DNA from: Duganella flavida
GTDB taxonomy: Bacteria; Pseudomonadota; Gammaproteobacteria; Burkholderiales; Burkholderiaceae_D
Assembly: GCF_009857445.1 (NCBI RefSeq)
Contig: NZ_WWCN01000025.1
Location: 1 to 64,000, forward strand
DNA length: 64,000 nucleotides
Direction: 5' to 3'
Shown: positions 18,101 to 27,486 of the stretch, one piece after another
Position numbering within the stretch: position 1 is the first letter of the stretch
Layout: each line of letters starts with the position of its first letter
Notes under the pieces: generated by a model
Databases searched by the model: none
What the model saw: only the letters and a program-made list of their open reading frames with translations
What the model was told of the DNA's origin: nothing
Position numbers and translations under genes: made by a program

Positions 18101-19441
18101 TTATTGCGCGCTAATTTTACGTATCAAATGGCTTTCTGAATCGGATATGTAGATGTTACCTGCGGAATCCAGCGCGATTCCCACAGGATGACGGAAACTG
18201 GCGGCGATACCGATGCCATCGCTATCAGTGTTGCTAGCATTGCCCGCAATGGTCGTCACCGTTCCCCTTGCATCGATCTTGCGGATCAACCTATTGCCAG
18301 AATCCACCACGTAGACGTTACCGGCGGTATCGACGACCACCCCATTAGGCGCGAGGAAAGTAGCTGCGGTCCCGGCGCCGTCAGCGCTGCCTCTCTTGCC
18401 ATAGATGTCCCCCGCAAGTGAGGTGACTATCCCAGCCGTCGTAATCTCTCGAATTGAATTGTTAAGTGTATCGGCCACATAAACATTACCCACGGCATCG
18501 ACGGTAACACTGTCCGGAAATTCGAAGGCTGCTGCATACGCAGGCCCATTGCCAAACACCGGCTTATCGGGACTGCCACTGCCTGCATATGTCGTAACCA
18601 AGCCGGTTGGGGTAACTTTGCGGATCATATTATTGGATGCGTCAGCGACATAAACATTGCCGGCAGCATCGACCGAGACGTCAGTCGGGAAAGCGAAACT
18701 GGCGGCCGCGCCCATACCGTTTGCGCTGTTATAATTTCCGCTACCGGCTAGTGTCGTAACCACTCCGCCGGGTGTGATCTTACGGATCAAATTGTTCCGC
18801 GAATCGGCCACATAGACGTTACCAGATTTATCGACTGCAACGCCGCCTGGATTATTAAAGCTGGCAGCGCTGCCAGCACCGTCTTTGTTGCCTGGTGCGC
18901 CGCTCCCCGCCAGCTTAGTAACAATACCTGCAGGTGTAATTTTTCGGATCAGATTGTTGCCGGAATCAGCCACGTACACGTTCCCTGATGCGTCTACTGC
19001 GAGACGTCCAGGGGAATTAAAACTCGTCGCAGTCCCTATCCCATCAGTGCTTCCCATAACGCCGCTACCGGCAAACGTGGTAACCATCGCCTTAGCAGCA
19101 TGGCATGACACCGCGATATTTGTGACGTTTGAATTGCTCACAGTACCAGCGCCATTATTCAGGACGCAAATGTCCGTAAATCCTTGTGGTTGACTTGCGA
19201 TGCTCACATTGTAGGTGGTGCCACTGAGGAGTTTTGTCGGAAACGTGACGCTGTTGGCTCCGGGAGCGACGGAAATCGTCTCCGTTCCATTCGACAGGAC
19301 TAGCCCTGATGCGGTCAGATTGCTGACGCTGCTCGCTAAAGAGAAGGTGCTTGGCGGTGAGGTGTCATTTCCGCCACCGCAAGCAGATAGCAGCATGCTC
19401 AAGAGAATAATGGCAGCCACAGGGAATACGATTCGTTTCAT
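18101..19441 (-). CDS. NHL-repeat beta-propeller lipoprotein
   Basis: 446 residues from ATG 19441. A lipoprotein signal ends LLSMLLSAC, then GGGNDTSPPS. Residues about 30-115 form a small beta domain. Six NHL blades follow, each ending in a version of GNVYVADSGNNLIRKITP, enough for one closed six-bladed propeller. It is probably a surface or periplasmic binding protein with unknown ligand. Its base composition looks less GC-rich than its neighbours by eye, and it sits between the decayed integrase and a possible island edge, so it may be island cargo. Confidence 0.85.
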   Translation of the reverse strand: MKRIVFPVAAIILLSMLLSACGGGNDTSPPSTFSLASSVSNLTASGLVLSNGTETISVAPGANSVTFPTKLLSGTTYNVSIASQPQGFTDICVLNNGAGTVSNSNVTNIAVSCHAAKAMVTTFAGSGVMGSTDGIGTATSFNSPGRLAVDASGNVYVADSGNNLIRKITPAGIVTKLAGSGAPGNKDGAGSAASFNNPGGVAVDKSGNVYVADSRNNLIRKITPGGVVTTLAGSGNYNSANGMGAAASFAFPTDVSVDAAGNVYVADASNNMIRKVTPTGLVTTYAGSGSPDKPVFGNGPAYAAAFEFPDSVTVDAVGNVYVADTLNNSIREITTAGIVTSLAGDIYGKRGSADGAGTAATFLAPNGVVVDTAGNVYVVDSGNRLIRKIDARGTVTTIAGNASNTDSDGIGIAASFRHPVGIALDSAGNIYISDSESHLIRKISAQ

Positions 19442-19836
19442 AAATTCATCAGTTAACAATAAATGTTTGCGCAATAGAGGTGTCTGCCTTTAGCCGGTTG
19501 AGCGCGCTTGGCAACTTTAGCTTATTTGGCAACATTTGCACAGAGGGAGTTTGACATTACAACTTGGGCTGTGAGGCGCCGGCCTGGTTAAGCTCAGTCT
19601 GCTTCAGCGGCGCCCACGCAGCGCGGACCTTTCTCCCACCGTCAAAAGACAAGTTTGCAAGTCCAACGGATGCTGCCTTTTCTCGCCACGTTCAATTCGA
19701 ATGTAGGCAATGATGAATGTGTCTGCTACGCATAAGGCGTCGAACCACGCACAATCAGCGCGGCCATTTGTCGGTACATCTGTCGGTATCCGAGCGATGA
19801 ATTTCAGCAAACCGCCCTATCTATGCGGGTTAGCGA
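19442..19836. other. intergenic gap; possible island edge
   Basis: 395 nt without a convincing gene; short open frames here have no recognisable domain. It contains a direct repeat TGTCGGTA at 19769-19776 and 19781-19788 (12-bp period), a pattern reminiscent of integrase arm-site repeats. A partial match to the tRNA-Arg 3' end follows at 19845-19862. Confidence 0.5.
19769..19788 (+). repeat. short direct repeat TGTCGGTA x2
   Basis: Two copies of TGTCGGTA start 12 bp apart, 57 bp before the partial tRNA-like sequence. Resemblance to integrase arm-type sites is from memory of tRNA-borne islands and is weak. Confidence 0.4.
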
Positions 19837-20241
19837 CTACAATGCGATTCCAGTCTGGACCATCGCTGTCACCTCAATCTCCACCTTGGCGCGGTCTTCC
19901 ACCAGCGCTGTCACTTGTACCGCCGTCATCGCAGGATAGTGGTCGCCGATGATCTCACGGTAGGCGCGGCCGATCTCTTTGTAGGCCGCTACGTATTCAT
20001 TCTTGTCCACCACGTACCACGTCATGCGCATGATATGTTCCGGGCGGGCCTTGGCTTCGGCCAGCACGGCAACGATGTTGAGCAGCGCCTGCCGCACCTG
20101 GCCGGCGAAATCGTCGGTGTGGAATACGCCGTCGCCGTCCCAGCCTATCATGCCGCTGACGCACACCATGCGGCCGCTGGCGGCTACGCCGTTCGAGTAG
20201 CCGCGCGGACGCGCCCAGCCTGGCGGTTGCAGTATCTCCAT
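19837..20241 (-). CDS. RidA family protein (probable enamine/imine deaminase)
   Basis: 134 residues of the YjgF/YER057c/UK114 fold: SNGVAASGRMVCVSGMIGWD near the N-terminus and PAMTAVQVTALVEDRAKVEIEVTAMV at the end. In the usual RidA motif the catalytic Arg lies in R-x-x-V; here the equivalent stretch is AMTAVQVTAL with no Arg, so it may belong to a RidA subgroup with another chemistry. The second ATG of ATGATG (20241) is best spaced from GGAG. It is the last gene of the aryl-CoA operon, where removal of an enamine/imine nitrogen would be useful if anthranilate is the substrate. Confidence 0.88.
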   Translation of the reverse strand: MEILQPPGWARPRGYSNGVAASGRMVCVSGMIGWDGDGVFHTDDFAGQVRQALLNIVAVLAEAKARPEHIMRMTWYVVDKNEYVAAYKEIGRAYREIIGDHYPAMTAVQVTALVEDRAKVEIEVTAMVQTGIAL

Positions 20242-21401
20242 CATGTCTCCTTCAGCAGTTCGCGCGCGATGATCAGTTGCTGCACTTCGGTCGCACCTTC
20301 GTAAATGCGTAGCGCGCGGATTTCGCGGTACAGGCTCTCGACGATCTGGCCGCTGACCACACCAAGGCCGCCGAACATCTGCAGCGCCGCATCGATCACC
20401 TGCTGCGCAGTTTCGGTGGCATGCAGCTTGGCCATCGCCGCCTCTTTGGTGACCTTGCCGCCCTGGTCGCGCTGCCAGGCGGCGCGGTAGGTCAGCAGCG
20501 CCGAGGTGTCGATACCGGTTGCCATCTCGGCCAGCTTGGCTTGCGTGAGCTGGAAGTCGGCCAGCACCTGGCCGAACATCTGACGCTGCGTGGCACGCTG
20601 TAATGCTTCATCCATCGCGCGCCGCGCAAAGCCCAGCGCCGCCGCGGCGACCGAGGTACGGAACACGTCCAGCGTGGCCATCGCCACTTTGAAGCCCTGC
20701 CCTGCTTCGCCCAAGCGTTTGGACGCAGGGATGCGGCAATCGGTGAACTGCAAGCGTGCCAGCGGATGCGGTGCAATCACGTTGATGCGCTCAGCAATCG
20801 TCAGGCCCGGTGCATCGGCATCAACGATGAAGGCGCTGATGCCACGCGCGCCGGGCTGTTCGCCGGTGCGGGCAAACACCACGTAGAAATCGGCGATGCC
20901 ACCGTTGGAGATCCACGTCTTCTCGCCGTTCAAAACATAATGGTCGCCATCCTGCACCGCCGCGCACTGCATGGCAGCGACATCGGAACCGGCCTGTGGT
21001 TCGGACAACGCAAACGCCGCAATCGCATCACCACGCGCCACGCGCGGCAGGTACTCGGCACGATTAGCCGCGCTGCCAAACAGGCTGATAGCGCCGGAGC
21101 CCAATCCCTGCATGGCGAAAGCGAAATCCGCCAGTCCGTTGTGGCGCGCCAGCGTTTCGCGGATCAGGCAAATAGCGCGCGTGTCGATGCTGTCGCCCGC
21201 GCCGCCATGTTCGGTGCCACCGATGGCGTGACGCAGCCAGCCTCCCTCGCCCAACTGTCGCACCAGTTGGCGGCAAGCCGCATCGACATCATCGCCATGG
21301 CCATGCGCAACGTGCTGCACGGCCCAGGCATCCAGCGCCTGTTCCAGCGCGGCGTGATGCGGTTCGAAGAACGGCCACGCAAGATAATTTTTATCGCTCA
21401 T
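20241..21401 (-). CDS. acyl-CoA dehydrogenase
   Basis: 386 residues, the standard length of FAD-dependent acyl-CoA dehydrogenases. Signatures include [16 protein letters not shown], the FAD-loop segment [18 protein letters not shown], and the C-terminal [18 protein letters not shown] holding the region of the catalytic Glu. The start overlaps the enoyl-CoA hydratase stop by 1 nt (TAATG) and its end touches the RidA start. In the 2-aminobenzoyl-CoA route of Azoarcus evansii an acyl-CoA dehydrogenase accompanies the monooxygenase/reductase, so it likely oxidises an alicyclic CoA ester rather than a fatty acid. Confidence 0.92.
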   Translation of the reverse strand: MSDKNYLAWPFFEPHHAALEQALDAWAVQHVAHGHGDDVDAACRQLVRQLGEGGWLRHAIGGTEHGGAGDSIDTRAICLIRETLARHNGLADFAFAMQGLGSGAISLFGSAANRAEYLPRVARGDAIAAFALSEPQAGSDVAAMQCAAVQDGDHYVLNGEKTWISNGGIADFYVVFARTGEQPGARGISAFIVDADAPGLTIAERINVIAPHPLARLQFTDCRIPASKRLGEAGQGFKVAMATLDVFRTSVAAAALGFARRAMDEALQRATQRQMFGQVLADFQLTQAKLAEMATGIDTSALLTYRAAWQRDQGGKVTKEAAMAKLHATETAQQVIDAALQMFGGLGVVSGQIVESLYREIRALRIYEGATEVQQLIIARELLKET

Positions 21402-22201
21402 TAGTTACCCTCAAACTTCGGCTTTTGCTTGGCCACGAAAGCATGATAGGCGCGATGAAAATCCTGCGTCGCCATGCAGATCGCCTGCGCCTGCGCTTCC
21501 GCTTCGATGGCTTCGTCCACGCCCATATTCCATTCCTGCTGCAGCATTTTCTTGGTCATGCCATGTGCGAAGGTTGGGCCGCTGGCCAGCGCTTGCGCGT
21601 AGTCGTGCGCTGCGTCCAGCAAGGCTTCCGGTTCCTGCACGCTGTTGAAGAAGCCCCAGCGTTCTGCCTCGGTACCGGACATGGAACGTCCCGTGTACAG
21701 CAGCTCCGCTGCACGCCCCTGGCCGATCACGCGCGGCAGCAGCGAGCAAGCGCCCATGTCGGCGCCGGCCAGGCCTACGCGTGTGAACAGGAAGGCGGTC
21801 TTGCTGCGCGCCGTGCCGAGGCGGATATCCGACGCCAACGACAGGATGGCGCCCGCCCCGGCGCACACGCCGTCCACCGCTGCGATGATCGGTTGCGGGC
21901 AAGCGCGCATGGCTTTCACCAGGTCGCCGGTCATGCGGGTGAAGGCCAGCAGGCCTGGCATATCGAGCTTGGTCAGCGGGCCGATGATGTCGTGCACGTC
22001 GCCGCCGGAACAGAAGTTATCGCCGGCGCCGGTCAGCACCACGGCTTTGATGTCGTTGTCGTAGGCCAGCGCGCGGAACAAGTCGCGCAGCTCGGCGTAG
22101 GATTCGAAGGTGAGCGGATTTTTGCGCTCGGGACGATTCAACGTCAGCGTGGCGACGCCGCTGCTGACTTCAAACAAAAAATGGCTGGGCGTGTACTGCA
22201 T
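21401..22201 (-). CDS. enoyl-CoA hydratase/isomerase family protein
   Basis: 266 residues of the crotonase fold. Oxyanion-hole segments are [14 protein letters not shown] near residue 60 and [19 protein letters not shown] near 110-130, followed by [17 protein letters not shown]. The gene lies 9 nt after the MarR gene and is translationally linked to the acyl-CoA dehydrogenase. Within this operon it probably hydrates or hydrolytically opens the ring-derived CoA intermediate; the exact reaction cannot be read from sequence. Confidence 0.9.
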   Translation of the reverse strand: MQYTPSHFLFEVSSGVATLTLNRPERKNPLTFESYAELRDLFRALAYDNDIKAVVLTGAGDNFCSGGDVHDIIGPLTKLDMPGLLAFTRMTGDLVKAMRACPQPIIAAVDGVCAGAGAILSLASDIRLGTARSKTAFLFTRVGLAGADMGACSLLPRVIGQGRAAELLYTGRSMSGTEAERWGFFNSVQEPEALLDAAHDYAQALASGPTFAHGMTKKMLQQEWNMGVDEAIEAEAQAQAICMATQDFHRAYHAFVAKQKPKFEGN

Positions 22202-22210
22202 GGTGGTTCC

Positions 22211-22687
22211 TTATTTCAGATGCTGCTTCATGGTCGACAGCATGTCGATCAGCCTTGCCTTATCGGCGCTGGAGACATCTTGCAGCAGCTCCTCGATCCA
22301 GCTTTCGTGTTCGGCCGCCATGCTGGCGAAGGCTTTGCGGCCGGCCGCAGTGAGCTTGACGCTGTAGGCGCGGCCGTCCTTCGGGTCGGGCACGCGCACC
22401 ACCAGCTTTTCCTGCTCCAGCTGATCGGTGATGCCCGTGATATTCCCACCCGTGACCATCATGCGCTTGGACAGTTCGCCCATGCGCAGACCTTGCGGAT
22501 ACCGCTCCAGCTGCGCCATCAAGTCGAAGCGCGGCAGCGTGATGCCGAAGCTGGCACGCAGCCGGCTGCGGATCTCGTTCTCGATCTTCACGGTGCAGGA
22601 CAACATACGCAACCACAGTTTCAGCGACTGGTGGTGGTCTTGCGTCAAGCGGCTGGCCAGGTCCAGCTGTTCTTCTTCATCTTCCAT
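22211..22687 (-). CDS. MarR family transcriptional regulator
   Basis: 158 residues. The winged helix is visible: [32 protein letters not shown] (recognition region) and then the wing [17 protein letters not shown]. Of the tandem ATGs at 22690 and 22687 the second is better spaced from AGAGGA. It overlaps the 3' end of the monooxygenase gene by 11 nt. MarR regulators of aryl-CoA operons commonly sense the CoA ester; the inverted repeat at 26658-26679 is the best candidate operator. Confidence 0.88.
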   Translation of the reverse strand: MEDEEEQLDLASRLTQDHHQSLKLWLRMLSCTVKIENEIRSRLRASFGITLPRFDLMAQLERYPQGLRMGELSKRMMVTGGNITGITDQLEQEKLVVRVPDPKDGRAYSVKLTAAGRKAFASMAAEHESWIEELLQDVSSADKARLIDMLSTMKQHLK

Positions 22688-25004
22688 CATTTCCTCTTGC
22701 CAGATTTCTTTCCATTTGCTGTTTGCCGGGCAGGTATTGTTTAGGCCATGCGACTGCGGTGTAGCCGATGCGCGCCGCTTCGGCCAGCGTCCACGCTGGA
22801 TTGGCCAGGTGCGGCCGTCCCACTGCGCACAGGTCGGCCCGGCCAGCGGCGATAATGCTGTTGGCGTGGTCCGCTTCGTAGATCGAGCCGACGGCGATGG
22901 CGCCGATACCAGCCTCGTTGCGGATGCGGTCTGCGAACGGGGTCTGGAACATGCGGCCATACACGGGCTTTTCAAGCTTGCTAACCTGACCGGATGAGCA
23001 GTCGATCATGTCGGCGCCGGCGGCCTTGAACATTCTGGCGATTTGCACCGCGTCATCCGGTGTGATGCCGCCTTCGACCCAGTCGTGGGCGGAGATGCGC
23101 ACGCTCATTGGTTTGTGCTGCGGCCATGCGGCGCGCATTGCGGTGAACACGCGCAGTGGGTAGCGGCAGCGGTTTTCCAGTGTGCCACCGTATTCGTCGC
23201 TGCGCTGGTTGGTCAGTGGCGAGATGAAGGACGACAGCAGGTAGCCGTGGGCGCAGTGCAGTTCCACCCAATCGAAGCCTGCTTCGTCAGCGGCTTGCGT
23301 GGCGCGCACAAAGTCGGCCTGGATGCGGTCCATGTCTTCTGCTGTCATTTCGCGGGCGGTTTGCGACAGGCCTTGCAGGTATTGCTGCGGTGAGGCGGAG
23401 ACTAGCGGCCAGTTATTCTTGTCCAGTGGCTTGTCGATGCCGTCCCACATCGCACGGGTGGAGCCTTTGGCGCCAGCGTGACCAAGTTGCAGCGCGATGG
23501 CGGCGTCGCTGTGCTGATGGACGAAATCGACGATGCGCTTCCAGGCTTGCGTGTGTTCGGGCGCGTACATGCCGGGGCAGTATGGCGTGATGCGGGCGTC
23601 GGCGGAGACGCAGGTCATTTCGGCGAATACCAGTGCCGCACCGCCCAGCGCGCGCGCGCCGAGGTGAGCGAGATGGTAGTCGCCAGCGATGCCATCAACG
23701 GCGCTGTATTGCGCCATCGGCGAAACGGCGATGCGGTTTTTCAGCGTGAGGCCGCGCACCGTGAATGGCGTGAACATCGGCGGCACGGGCGCCGGCGCAG
23801 CGAGTGTGGCGGCAGCCGGTGCGGCGGACACGCCGGCGTGCGTGGCGGCGCGTTGCGCGAACCAGCGTTCGTAGCCTTCGACGTAAGCTGCGTCGCGCAG
23901 GCGCAGATTTTCATGGGACAGGCGCTGGCTGCGTGTCAGCATGGAGTAGGCAAACTGCGGCGCTTCCATCGCTGTGTAACGCTCGACGTTCTCGAACCAC
24001 TCCATCGAATTGCGCGCCGCGCTTTGCAATTTGAGTACTTCCACGGCGCGCACTGCTTCATACGCTGCCAATGCGCTGACTGCGTCCGTGTGCTGGCCGA
24101 AGCAGCGCGCCAATTCAATCGCATCCTCCAGCGCCAGCTTGGTGCCCGAGCCGATCGAGTAATGTGCGCTGTGCGCTGCATCGCCCATCAGCACCACCGG
24201 CACCTTGCCATCCCAATGCACCCACTTACCGCACACAATGCGCGGGAAGGTAATCCACATCGCCGAACCGCGCAGGTGGGATGCGTTGGACATTAACTTA
24301 TGTCCATCCAGCTGCTCGGCAAACAAACGCTCGCAGAACGCAATCGATTCCTCTTGAGACATGGTCTCAAGGCCCGACGCGCGCCACACCGTCTCCGGCG
24401 TTTCAACGATGAAGGTCGAGGTGTCAGCGTCGTACTGGTAGATGTGCGCCTGGAACCAGCCATGCTCCGTTTGTTTAAACGCGAAGGTGAACGCCTCAAA
24501 CTTCTTGCGTGTGCCGAGCCATACAAAGCGGCAGCGGCGCGGCTCGATCATCGGCTGGTAGCTGTCCGCATAGCGTGCGCGCACGCGGCTATTCAGGCCA
24601 TCCGAAGCGATTACCAAGTCCGCGCCATACTGCGCATAGTCCATCAGCTCCGTCTCGAACACCAACTCCACGCCCAGTTCCTCGCAGCGATGCTGCAGGA
24701 TGTTGAGCAGGTGCTTGCGCCCTATGCCGCAGAAGCCATGGCCGCCCGAGGTCACCTTTTCGCCCTTGAAGAACACATCGATATCGTCCCAATGATTGAA
24801 CGATGCCTCGATGGCCTGCGCAGTCTGCGCATCCGCCTCCGCCAGATTGCCCAGCGTCTGGTCGGAGAACACCACGCCCCAGCCGAAGGTATCGTAGGGA
24901 CGATTGCGCTCCACCACCGTGATCTGGTGGGACGGATTCTGTTTTTTCATCAGCAGCGCGAAATACAATCCCGCCGGGCCGCCGCCTATGCAAAGTATCT
25001 TCAT
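22677..25004 (-). CDS. bifunctional aryl-CoA monooxygenase/reductase (anthraniloyl-CoA or salicylyl-CoA type)
   Basis: 775 residues in two enzymes. Residues 1-385 are an FAD monooxygenase ([15 protein letters not shown] at the N-terminus, [25 protein letters not shown] as the second flavin motif). Residues about 405-770 are an old-yellow-enzyme type TIM barrel ([46 protein letters not shown]). This fusion is characteristic of 2-aminobenzoyl-CoA monooxygenase/reductase and salicylyl-CoA 5-hydroxylase homologues. ATG 25004 is 1 nt beyond the ligase stop. With the ligase and RidA in the same operon, dearomatising hydroxylation and reduction of anthraniloyl-CoA is the best fit. Confidence 0.9.
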   Translation of the reverse strand: MKILCIGGGPAGLYFALLMKKQNPSHQITVVERNRPYDTFGWGVVFSDQTLGNLAEADAQTAQAIEASFNHWDDIDVFFKGEKVTSGGHGFCGIGRKHLLNILQHRCEELGVELVFETELMDYAQYGADLVIASDGLNSRVRARYADSYQPMIEPRRCRFVWLGTRKKFEAFTFAFKQTEHGWFQAHIYQYDADTSTFIVETPETVWRASGLETMSQEESIAFCERLFAEQLDGHKLMSNASHLRGSAMWITFPRIVCGKWVHWDGKVPVVLMGDAAHSAHYSIGSGTKLALEDAIELARCFGQHTDAVSALAAYEAVRAVEVLKLQSAARNSMEWFENVERYTAMEAPQFAYSMLTRSQRLSHENLRLRDAAYVEGYERWFAQRAATHAGVSAAPAAATLAAPAPVPPMFTPFTVRGLTLKNRIAVSPMAQYSAVDGIAGDYHLAHLGARALGGAALVFAEMTCVSADARITPYCPGMYAPEHTQAWKRIVDFVHQHSDAAIALQLGHAGAKGSTRAMWDGIDKPLDKNNWPLVSASPQQYLQGLSQTAREMTAEDMDRIQADFVRATQAADEAGFDWVELHCAHGYLLSSFISPLTNQRSDEYGGTLENRCRYPLRVFTAMRAAWPQHKPMSVRISAHDWVEGGITPDDAVQIARMFKAAGADMIDCSSGQVSKLEKPVYGRMFQTPFADRIRNEAGIGAIAVGSIYEADHANSIIAAGRADLCAVGRPHLANPAWTLAEAARIGYTAVAWPKQYLPGKQQMERNLARGNDGR

Positions 25005-25005
25005 A

Positions 25006-26613
25006 TCATTCAGTACGCAGTTTGAAGCGTTGCAATTTGCCGGTTTCGGTGCGCGGTAAAACATTCAAGAACTTCACCGAGCGCGGATATTTATACGGCG
25101 CTATCTGCTGCTTCACAAACTCCTGCAGCTGCACCGCCAGTTCCACCGATGCTTCAACGCCAGCGCGCAGCACCACATGCGCTTCCACAATCTGCCCGCG
25201 CTCCTCGTCGGCCTTGCCGATCACGCCGCACTCCGCCACCGCTGGATGGCGCAGCAGCACATCCTCCACCTCCGGCCCGGCGATGTTGTAGCCGGCCGAA
25301 ATAATCATGTCGTCAGTGCGCGAGCGGTAGTAGAAAAAGCCGTCCGCATCCATCTCGTACGCATCACCGGTCAGGTTCCAGCCGTTCAGCACATAGTCGC
25401 GCTGGCGCTCATCGTCCAGATAGCGACAGCCGGTCGGGCCTTTCACCGCCAGCCTGCCGATCACGCCCGGCCCCACCGGCCTCCCTTCCAGATCGAGGAT
25501 GCAGGCCTGGTAGCCGGGCACCGGTTTGCCGGTCGCGCCGGGCCGCACCTGTCCGTCCGCAGCGGAGATAAAAATATGCAGCAGCTCCGTCGCACCTATG
25601 CCGTCGATCATCACCAGCCCTGTGGCCTGGCGCCAGCTTTCGCGCGTGGCCAGTGGCAGCGCCTCGCCGGCCGACACGCTTTTTTTCAGGCTCGATAGAT
25701 CGAACTGGCCGACCATGCCCGCCATCTGGCGATACGAGGTCGGTGCAGTAAAGCATATCGTGGCGCGGTACGTCTCTATCGCTTTCAGCAGGCTTTCCGG
25801 CGTCAGTTTTTCCAGCAGCACCGCCGTCGCGCCGACGCGCAGCGGGAATAGCAGCAAGCCGCCAAGGCCAAAAGTAAAAGCCAACGGCGGCGTGCCGATA
25901 AACACATCACTGCGCTCCGATTTCAATATCGAGCGCGGGAAGCAATCACAAATCACCATCACATCGCGATGGAAATGCATGGTGCCTTTCGGGATGCCGG
26001 TGGTGCCCGAGGTGAAGCTGATCAGGCACACATCATCGGCCGCCGTGTCGACCGCGTCGAACTGCGACGGCTGCGCCTTCATCGCTGCTTCCAGCGATGT
26101 GCTTTCGCCGCCGAACCACAGCGTGTTGGCGCGCGCCGCATCCGGCAGCGCGGTCGCCTCCAGCTCCGCGCGCAGGTTGTCGGCACACAGCACCGCATTC
26201 ACCTGCGCCTTGTTGGCGATGGCGCCCAACTCGCGCGCGCGCAGCAGCGGCATGGTCGGCACGGCGATCAGGCCAGCCTTGATCACCGCCAGCACGCAGG
26301 CCGCCATCATCGGCGTGTTGGCGCCGCGCAGCAGCACGCGGTTGCCAGTCTCCAGTTTCAGCTGGCCACGCAGCACGTGGGCGATGCGGTTCACCTGCTG
26401 CTGCAGTTGCCCATACGTCCAGTCGCCGCCGGCGCCGCGCAACGCTACGTGCGCGGGCACGCCGCCAACCAGTAGCTCGGCCGCGCAATTCAGGCGCGGT
26501 GGATACTGCAGCTCGGGCAGGTCGAAACGTAATTCCGGCCATAATTCCGGCGGCGGCAAATGCGCGCGCGCGAAATGGTCGGTATAGGCGCTGGCTGCGA
26601 AGGGTGTGGTCAT
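25006..26613 (-). CDS. benzoate-family (2-aminobenzoate) CoA ligase
   Basis: 535-residue ANL enzyme. The phosphate loop is [13 protein letters not shown], the adenine region [12 protein letters not shown], the hinge [13 protein letters not shown], and the C-terminal lysine lies in [12 protein letters not shown]. The LLHIF form after ATE is typical of benzoate and 2-aminobenzoate CoA ligases. It activates the aromatic acid at the start of the pathway and is the first gene of the operon, behind a promoter overlapped by an inverted repeat. Benzoate, salicylate and anthranilate cannot be told apart from sequence alone. Confidence 0.88.
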   Translation of the reverse strand: MTTPFAASAYTDHFARAHLPPPELWPELRFDLPELQYPPRLNCAAELLVGGVPAHVALRGAGGDWTYGQLQQQVNRIAHVLRGQLKLETGNRVLLRGANTPMMAACVLAVIKAGLIAVPTMPLLRARELGAIANKAQVNAVLCADNLRAELEATALPDAARANTLWFGGESTSLEAAMKAQPSQFDAVDTAADDVCLISFTSGTTGIPKGTMHFHRDVMVICDCFPRSILKSERSDVFIGTPPLAFTFGLGGLLLFPLRVGATAVLLEKLTPESLLKAIETYRATICFTAPTSYRQMAGMVGQFDLSSLKKSVSAGEALPLATRESWRQATGLVMIDGIGATELLHIFISAADGQVRPGATGKPVPGYQACILDLEGRPVGPGVIGRLAVKGPTGCRYLDDERQRDYVLNGWNLTGDAYEMDADGFFYYRSRTDDMIISAGYNIAGPEVEDVLLRHPAVAECGVIGKADEERGQIVEAHVVLRAGVEASVELAVQLQEFVKQQIAPYKYPRSVKFLNVLPRTETGKLQRFKLRTE

Positions 26614-26657
26614 AATCGCCCTGAAGTTAAAAGTCGAAAGAGATCCGCTGCACCGCA

Positions 26658-26679
26658 GATACTTTAAACTTAAACTATC
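26658..26679 (-). promoter_or_regulatory. 22-bp inverted repeat, probable MarR operator
   Basis: The minus strand reads GATA-g-TTTAA-gt-TTAAA-g-TATC, with 18 of 22 positions symmetric and all mismatches at the three spacer points. It covers the -10 region of the promoter in front of the CoA ligase, so binding would block transcription. Confidence 0.65.
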
Positions 26680-26689
26680 TCGACATCAA
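26661..26689 (-). promoter_or_regulatory. putative promoter of the aryl-CoA operon
   Basis: Minus strand TTGATG (26689-26684), a 17-bp spacer, then TAAAGT (26666-26661). The spacer and -10 lie inside the inverted repeat. Confidence 0.5.
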
Positions 26690-26693
26690 GCGT

Positions 26694-27407
26694 TTATGCA
26701 GATTCCTGACGCACCAGGCCTGATTGATGGATCACGGCGCGCACCACGTCCGATAGCACGGACTGCACGATTTCGTTGGACAGCTGGCCCGGTGCGATGC
26801 CCTTCAGCGCAGTCGCCGCACCGTGCAGGCCGAGCGTGACGCAGCCAGCGTGCAGGCGGTCAATGCGCGTCTGCGCCTCCAGCTGCTCGCCTTTAGCCAG
26901 CATGGCTTCCAGCTCGCCCGCCGCAGCGGTCAGCTGGTTCTGGAAGCCGCTCAGGTAGACCAGCAGGCGTTCGCTGTTGATGCCGAGCCGGCGCAAGGTG
27001 TCGGCCGGTGCTTCGGCTTCATGTTCGTAACCGTTGGCCGCTTGATCGAGAAAATCCACAAGATGGACGCGCACCTGCTCCGCCTGGAATGGCTTGACGA
27101 TGTGGCCTGCCGCGCCGAACTTGGCGGCTTCCTGCACCGTTTCTTTGTCGTTGGCCGAGGTGACCAGCACGAACGGTATGGTGTTGAGCTCCGCATGCGC
27201 CTTCACGCGCTGCAGCAGCTCCATGCCGGACAGGCGCGGCATGCGCAAGTCGCAGAAGCAGATGGCGGGACGCAAGCCGTCTTCCAGCTGTTGCCAGGCA
27301 TCGGCGCCGTCTTCCGCTTCAATGATGTCAAAACTGCCGCAGCTGTCGATCAGGTGCATCAGCACCATGCGCGAGACGACATCATCGTCCACTACCAGAA
27401 CTTTCAT
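26694..27407 (-). CDS. response regulator with C-terminal helical domain
   Basis: 237 residues from ATG 27407, preceded by AGGGAG. The receiver domain (1-125) has the acidic pair DDD at 7-9, the phospho-acceptor in CFCDLRMPRLSGMELL, VTSAND for the switch Thr/Ser, and the Lys in GAAGHIVKPF. The C-terminal 110 residues are helical with no DNA-binding motif I recognise, so output is probably by protein contact. It lies 79 nt downstream of the large hybrid kinase and is probably its partner. Confidence 0.85.
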   Translation of the reverse strand: MKVLVVDDDVVSRMVLMHLIDSCGSFDIIEAEDGADAWQQLEDGLRPAICFCDLRMPRLSGMELLQRVKAHAELNTIPFVLVTSANDKETVQEAAKFGAAGHIVKPFQAEQVRVHLVDFLDQAANGYEHEAEAPADTLRRLGINSERLLVYLSGFQNQLTAAAGELEAMLAKGEQLEAQTRIDRLHAGCVTLGLHGAATALKGIAPGQLSNEIVQSVLSDVVRAVIHQSGLVRQESA

Positions 27408-27486
27408 GTGGCTCCCTATGTCGTTTTTTAATAATCTTACATCAATCGGCACTACTTGCAATGTCCTACACAAGAAAGATTGCGCC

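Noticed and set aside
19604-19810. 68-codon minus-strand frame in the gap before RidA
   Set aside because: No Shine-Dalgarno, no domain, and it crosses the TGTCGGTA repeats.
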